This document shows, piece after piece, positions 62,730 through 64,000 of a stretch of DNA of 64,000 nt (within the stretch, counting starts at the first letter, position 1; each line of letters opens with the position of its first letter). The notes below the pieces were generated by a model, which saw only the letters and a program-made list of their open reading frames with translations, did no database searches and had not been told where the DNA came from. Made by a program: the position numbers and the translations under genes. Source of the DNA: JBBEAM01 sp942491105 (GTDB taxonomy: Bacteria > Pseudomonadota > Alphaproteobacteria > Kiloniellales > DSM-21159); the NCBI GenBank assembly GCA_942491105.1, contig CALNZX010000012.1, forward strand, positions 1-64,000, written 5' to 3'.

Positions 62730-64000
62730 ATGAAAGCACCCTCCGGCCCCAGCACGCCAACCTGGGCCCCGGCCCGCAAAGACGTCGTGGGCGCAAGCCT
62801 CGGCTCATCGCGGCTGTGGTTCACCATCGCCCAAGGCATCGTCACCGAGGTCTACTACCCCCGCATCGACATCCCCCAGATCAAGGATCTCGGCTTTATC
62901 ATTGCCGACGACAAAGGCTTCTGGGTCGAGCTGCGGCGGCTGAATAATTACACCGTGAGCTTGCCCGCGCCGGGCGTGCCGGCCGCCGAAATCATCCACC
63001 GCCATCCCCGCTTCACCTTCACGCTCGAGGTCTGCCCGTCCGAACGCCGCGATACGCTGCTGGTGCGCTATTCGTTGGAGGGCGACGCGGACCTCAAGCC
63101 GTACGTGCTGCTCGCCGCGCGGCTGGGCGAGGACGCGGAGAACAATATCGGCACCGTCGCGACCCATGACGGCCGCGGCGTGTTGTGGGCCGAGCAAGGC
63201 CCGTTCGCGCTCGCGCTTTCGGCCGTCGACGACGACGGCGCCGATGCCTTCGGCCGCCGCTCCGTGGGCTGCCTCGCGGTGAGCGACGGCTGGCAGGACT
63301 TCAACCGCAACGGCCGCATGACCTGGGAGTATGACGAGGCGGGACCCGGCGCCGTGTCCTTGATGGGCGAACTCTCGAGGCTCGGCGTGCTGGCGCTTGG
63401 GCTTTCCTCCACCAAGGAAGCGGCCGCGACGCTTTCCGTATCGGCGCTGTTGGACGATTTCGACGAGGAATGGTCCGCCCATTGTCAGGCCTGGCAGGAA
63501 TGGCTGGGCCAATGCCGCCGCGCCGCCTTCGGCGGCGAGATCGATGACCGGCTTGCTCTGTCCGCCTCGGTCCTGAAGGTGCACCAGGACCGCACCTATC
63601 GCGGCGCCGCCGTGGCCAGCCTCTCGGTGCCGTGGGGCGAGACGAGCACGAGCCGCGGCGGCTATCACCTGGTCTGGCCGCGCGACCTGGTCGAGACCGC
63701 GGGCGCGCTCATCGCCATGGAATCCTATCGCGACGCCCGCGACGTGCTGCGCTACCTCATCGCCACCCAGCACGAGGACGGCCACTGGTTCCAGAACCAA
63801 TGGCTCGGCGGCCGTCCGTTTTGGCAGGGCCTGCAGCTCGACGAAGCGGCGTTTCCCATTCTGCTCGCATCGCTCCTGAAGGAGCACGAGGCGCTCGACA
63901 ACATTCCCATCACGGACATGATCACGCGCGCCGTGGGCTTTGTCGCCGGCTCCGGCCCCTCCACGTGCCAGGACCGCTGGGAGGAAGACGCCGGCATCAA
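62730..64000 (+). CDS. Glucoamylase-like GH15 enzyme with N-terminal GlucodextN-type domain, cut by the window edge
   Basis: From ATG 62730 an open frame runs to the end of the window (423 codons). It reads PARKDVVGASLGSSRLWFTI, AQGIVTEVYYPRIDIPQIKD, GFWVELRRLNNYTVSLPAPG and RFTFTLEVCPSERRDTLLVR, a glucodextranase-type N-terminal domain (about 20-270). The GH15 barrel begins with SVLKVHQDRTYRGAAVASLS and has VPWGETSTSRGGYHLVWPRD and QDRWEEDAGI, the catalytic-base region, at the edge. The enzyme releases glucose from alpha-glucans. No signal peptide is seen. It is a different GH15 subgroup from the gene at 57200-59044. Confidence 0.88.
   Translation, partial: MKAPSGPSTPTWAPARKDVVGASLGSSRLWFTIAQGIVTEVYYPRIDIPQIKDLGFIIADDKGFWVELRRLNNYTVSLPAPGVPAAEIIHRHPRFTFTLEVCPSERRDTLLVRYSLEGDADLKPYVLLAARLGEDAENNIGTVATHDGRGVLWAEQGPFALALSAVDDDGADAFGRRSVGCLAVSDGWQDFNRNGRMTWEYDEAGPGAVSLMGELSRLGVLALGLSSTKEAAATLSVSALLDDFDEEWSAHCQAWQEWLGQCRRAAFGGEIDDRLALSASVLKVHQDRTYRGAAVASLSVPWGETSTSRGGYHLVWPRDLVETAGALIAMESYRDARDVLRYLIATQHEDGHWFQNQWLGGRPFWQGLQLDEAAFPILLASLLKEHEALDNIPITDMITRAVGFVAGSGPSTCQDRWEEDAGI

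Noticed and set aside
62805..63887. 360-codon minus-strand open frame at the right edge
   Set aside because: It is the shadow of the GH15 gene read on the plus strand from 62730, whose motifs are clear.

Overview
The window looks like a GC-rich alphaproteobacterial methylotroph of the Hyphomicrobiales (Hyphomicrobium/Methyloceanibacter type; inferred, no rRNA or marker gene is present). The grounds are a lanthanide-type methanol dehydrogenase (XoxF) with XoxJ and PQQ-associated genes, a MoxXY-like regulator pair, a C4-pathway 5-aminolevulinate synthase, a Rhizobiales-type porin and DUF3300/DUF2950 neighbours.

Layout. 1-5366 (+): gamma-glutamyltransferase and thiO-thiS-thiG-thiE, all broken by many frameshifts, then an unreadable coding remnant. 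5371-15074 (-): a C1-oxidation block transcribed leftward as sensor kinase, LuxR-type regulator, xoxF, xoxJ fused to ankyrin repeats, a PQQ-system ABC binding protein, a YVTN beta-propeller and pqqB. 15291-25974 (-): a small acidic exported protein, two tandem duplicated TonB-dependent receptors, a third receptor, and a repetitive exported protein of unknown type. 26380-28879 (+): an exported protein, exbB, exbD and tonB. 28897-30505 (-): two paralogous outer-membrane-barrel-like proteins. 30986-33258 (+): a second two-component system. 33513-36008 (+): a NitT/TauT-type ABC transporter. 36029-37626 (-): an ABC-2 exporter pair of the PQQ/Lut type. 37814-39232 (-): porin. 39809-42342: single-domain response regulator and hemA, which runs into a corrupted G-rich stretch. 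42389-44115: a tiny membrane protein, rhizobial palindromic repeats, a second G-rich stretch and a DUF2950 fragment. 44137-54648: Cys-repeat exported protein, AraC regulator, DUF2950, DUF3300, GYF-domain membrane protein and a frameshifted autotransporter. 54799-64000: GMC oxidoreductase, an SDR-GH15-Cti operon, a flavin reductase, a 33-residue exported peptide and a second GH15 enzyme cut by the window edge.

How it fits together. XoxF needs PQQ and a lanthanide in the periplasm. The three receptors, the dedicated TonB-ExbB-ExbD motor, the PQQ-type ABC parts (binding protein and beta-propeller at 6.4-8.6 kb, permease and ATPase at 36.0-37.6 kb) and the regulators read as one 32-kb region for lanthanide acquisition and methanol oxidation. 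This is inferred from gene content and from known lut/xox loci; no metal specificity can be read from sequence alone. The most novel item is the three-repeat exported protein at 24712-25974, whose stop codon lies inside the start of the third receptor gene.

Data quality. Indels cluster in 1-8000, near 18420 and near 52690-52820, and G-rich blocks at 41970-42230 and 43320-43880 look like sequencing or assembly failure. Pseudogene calls there may be artefacts.
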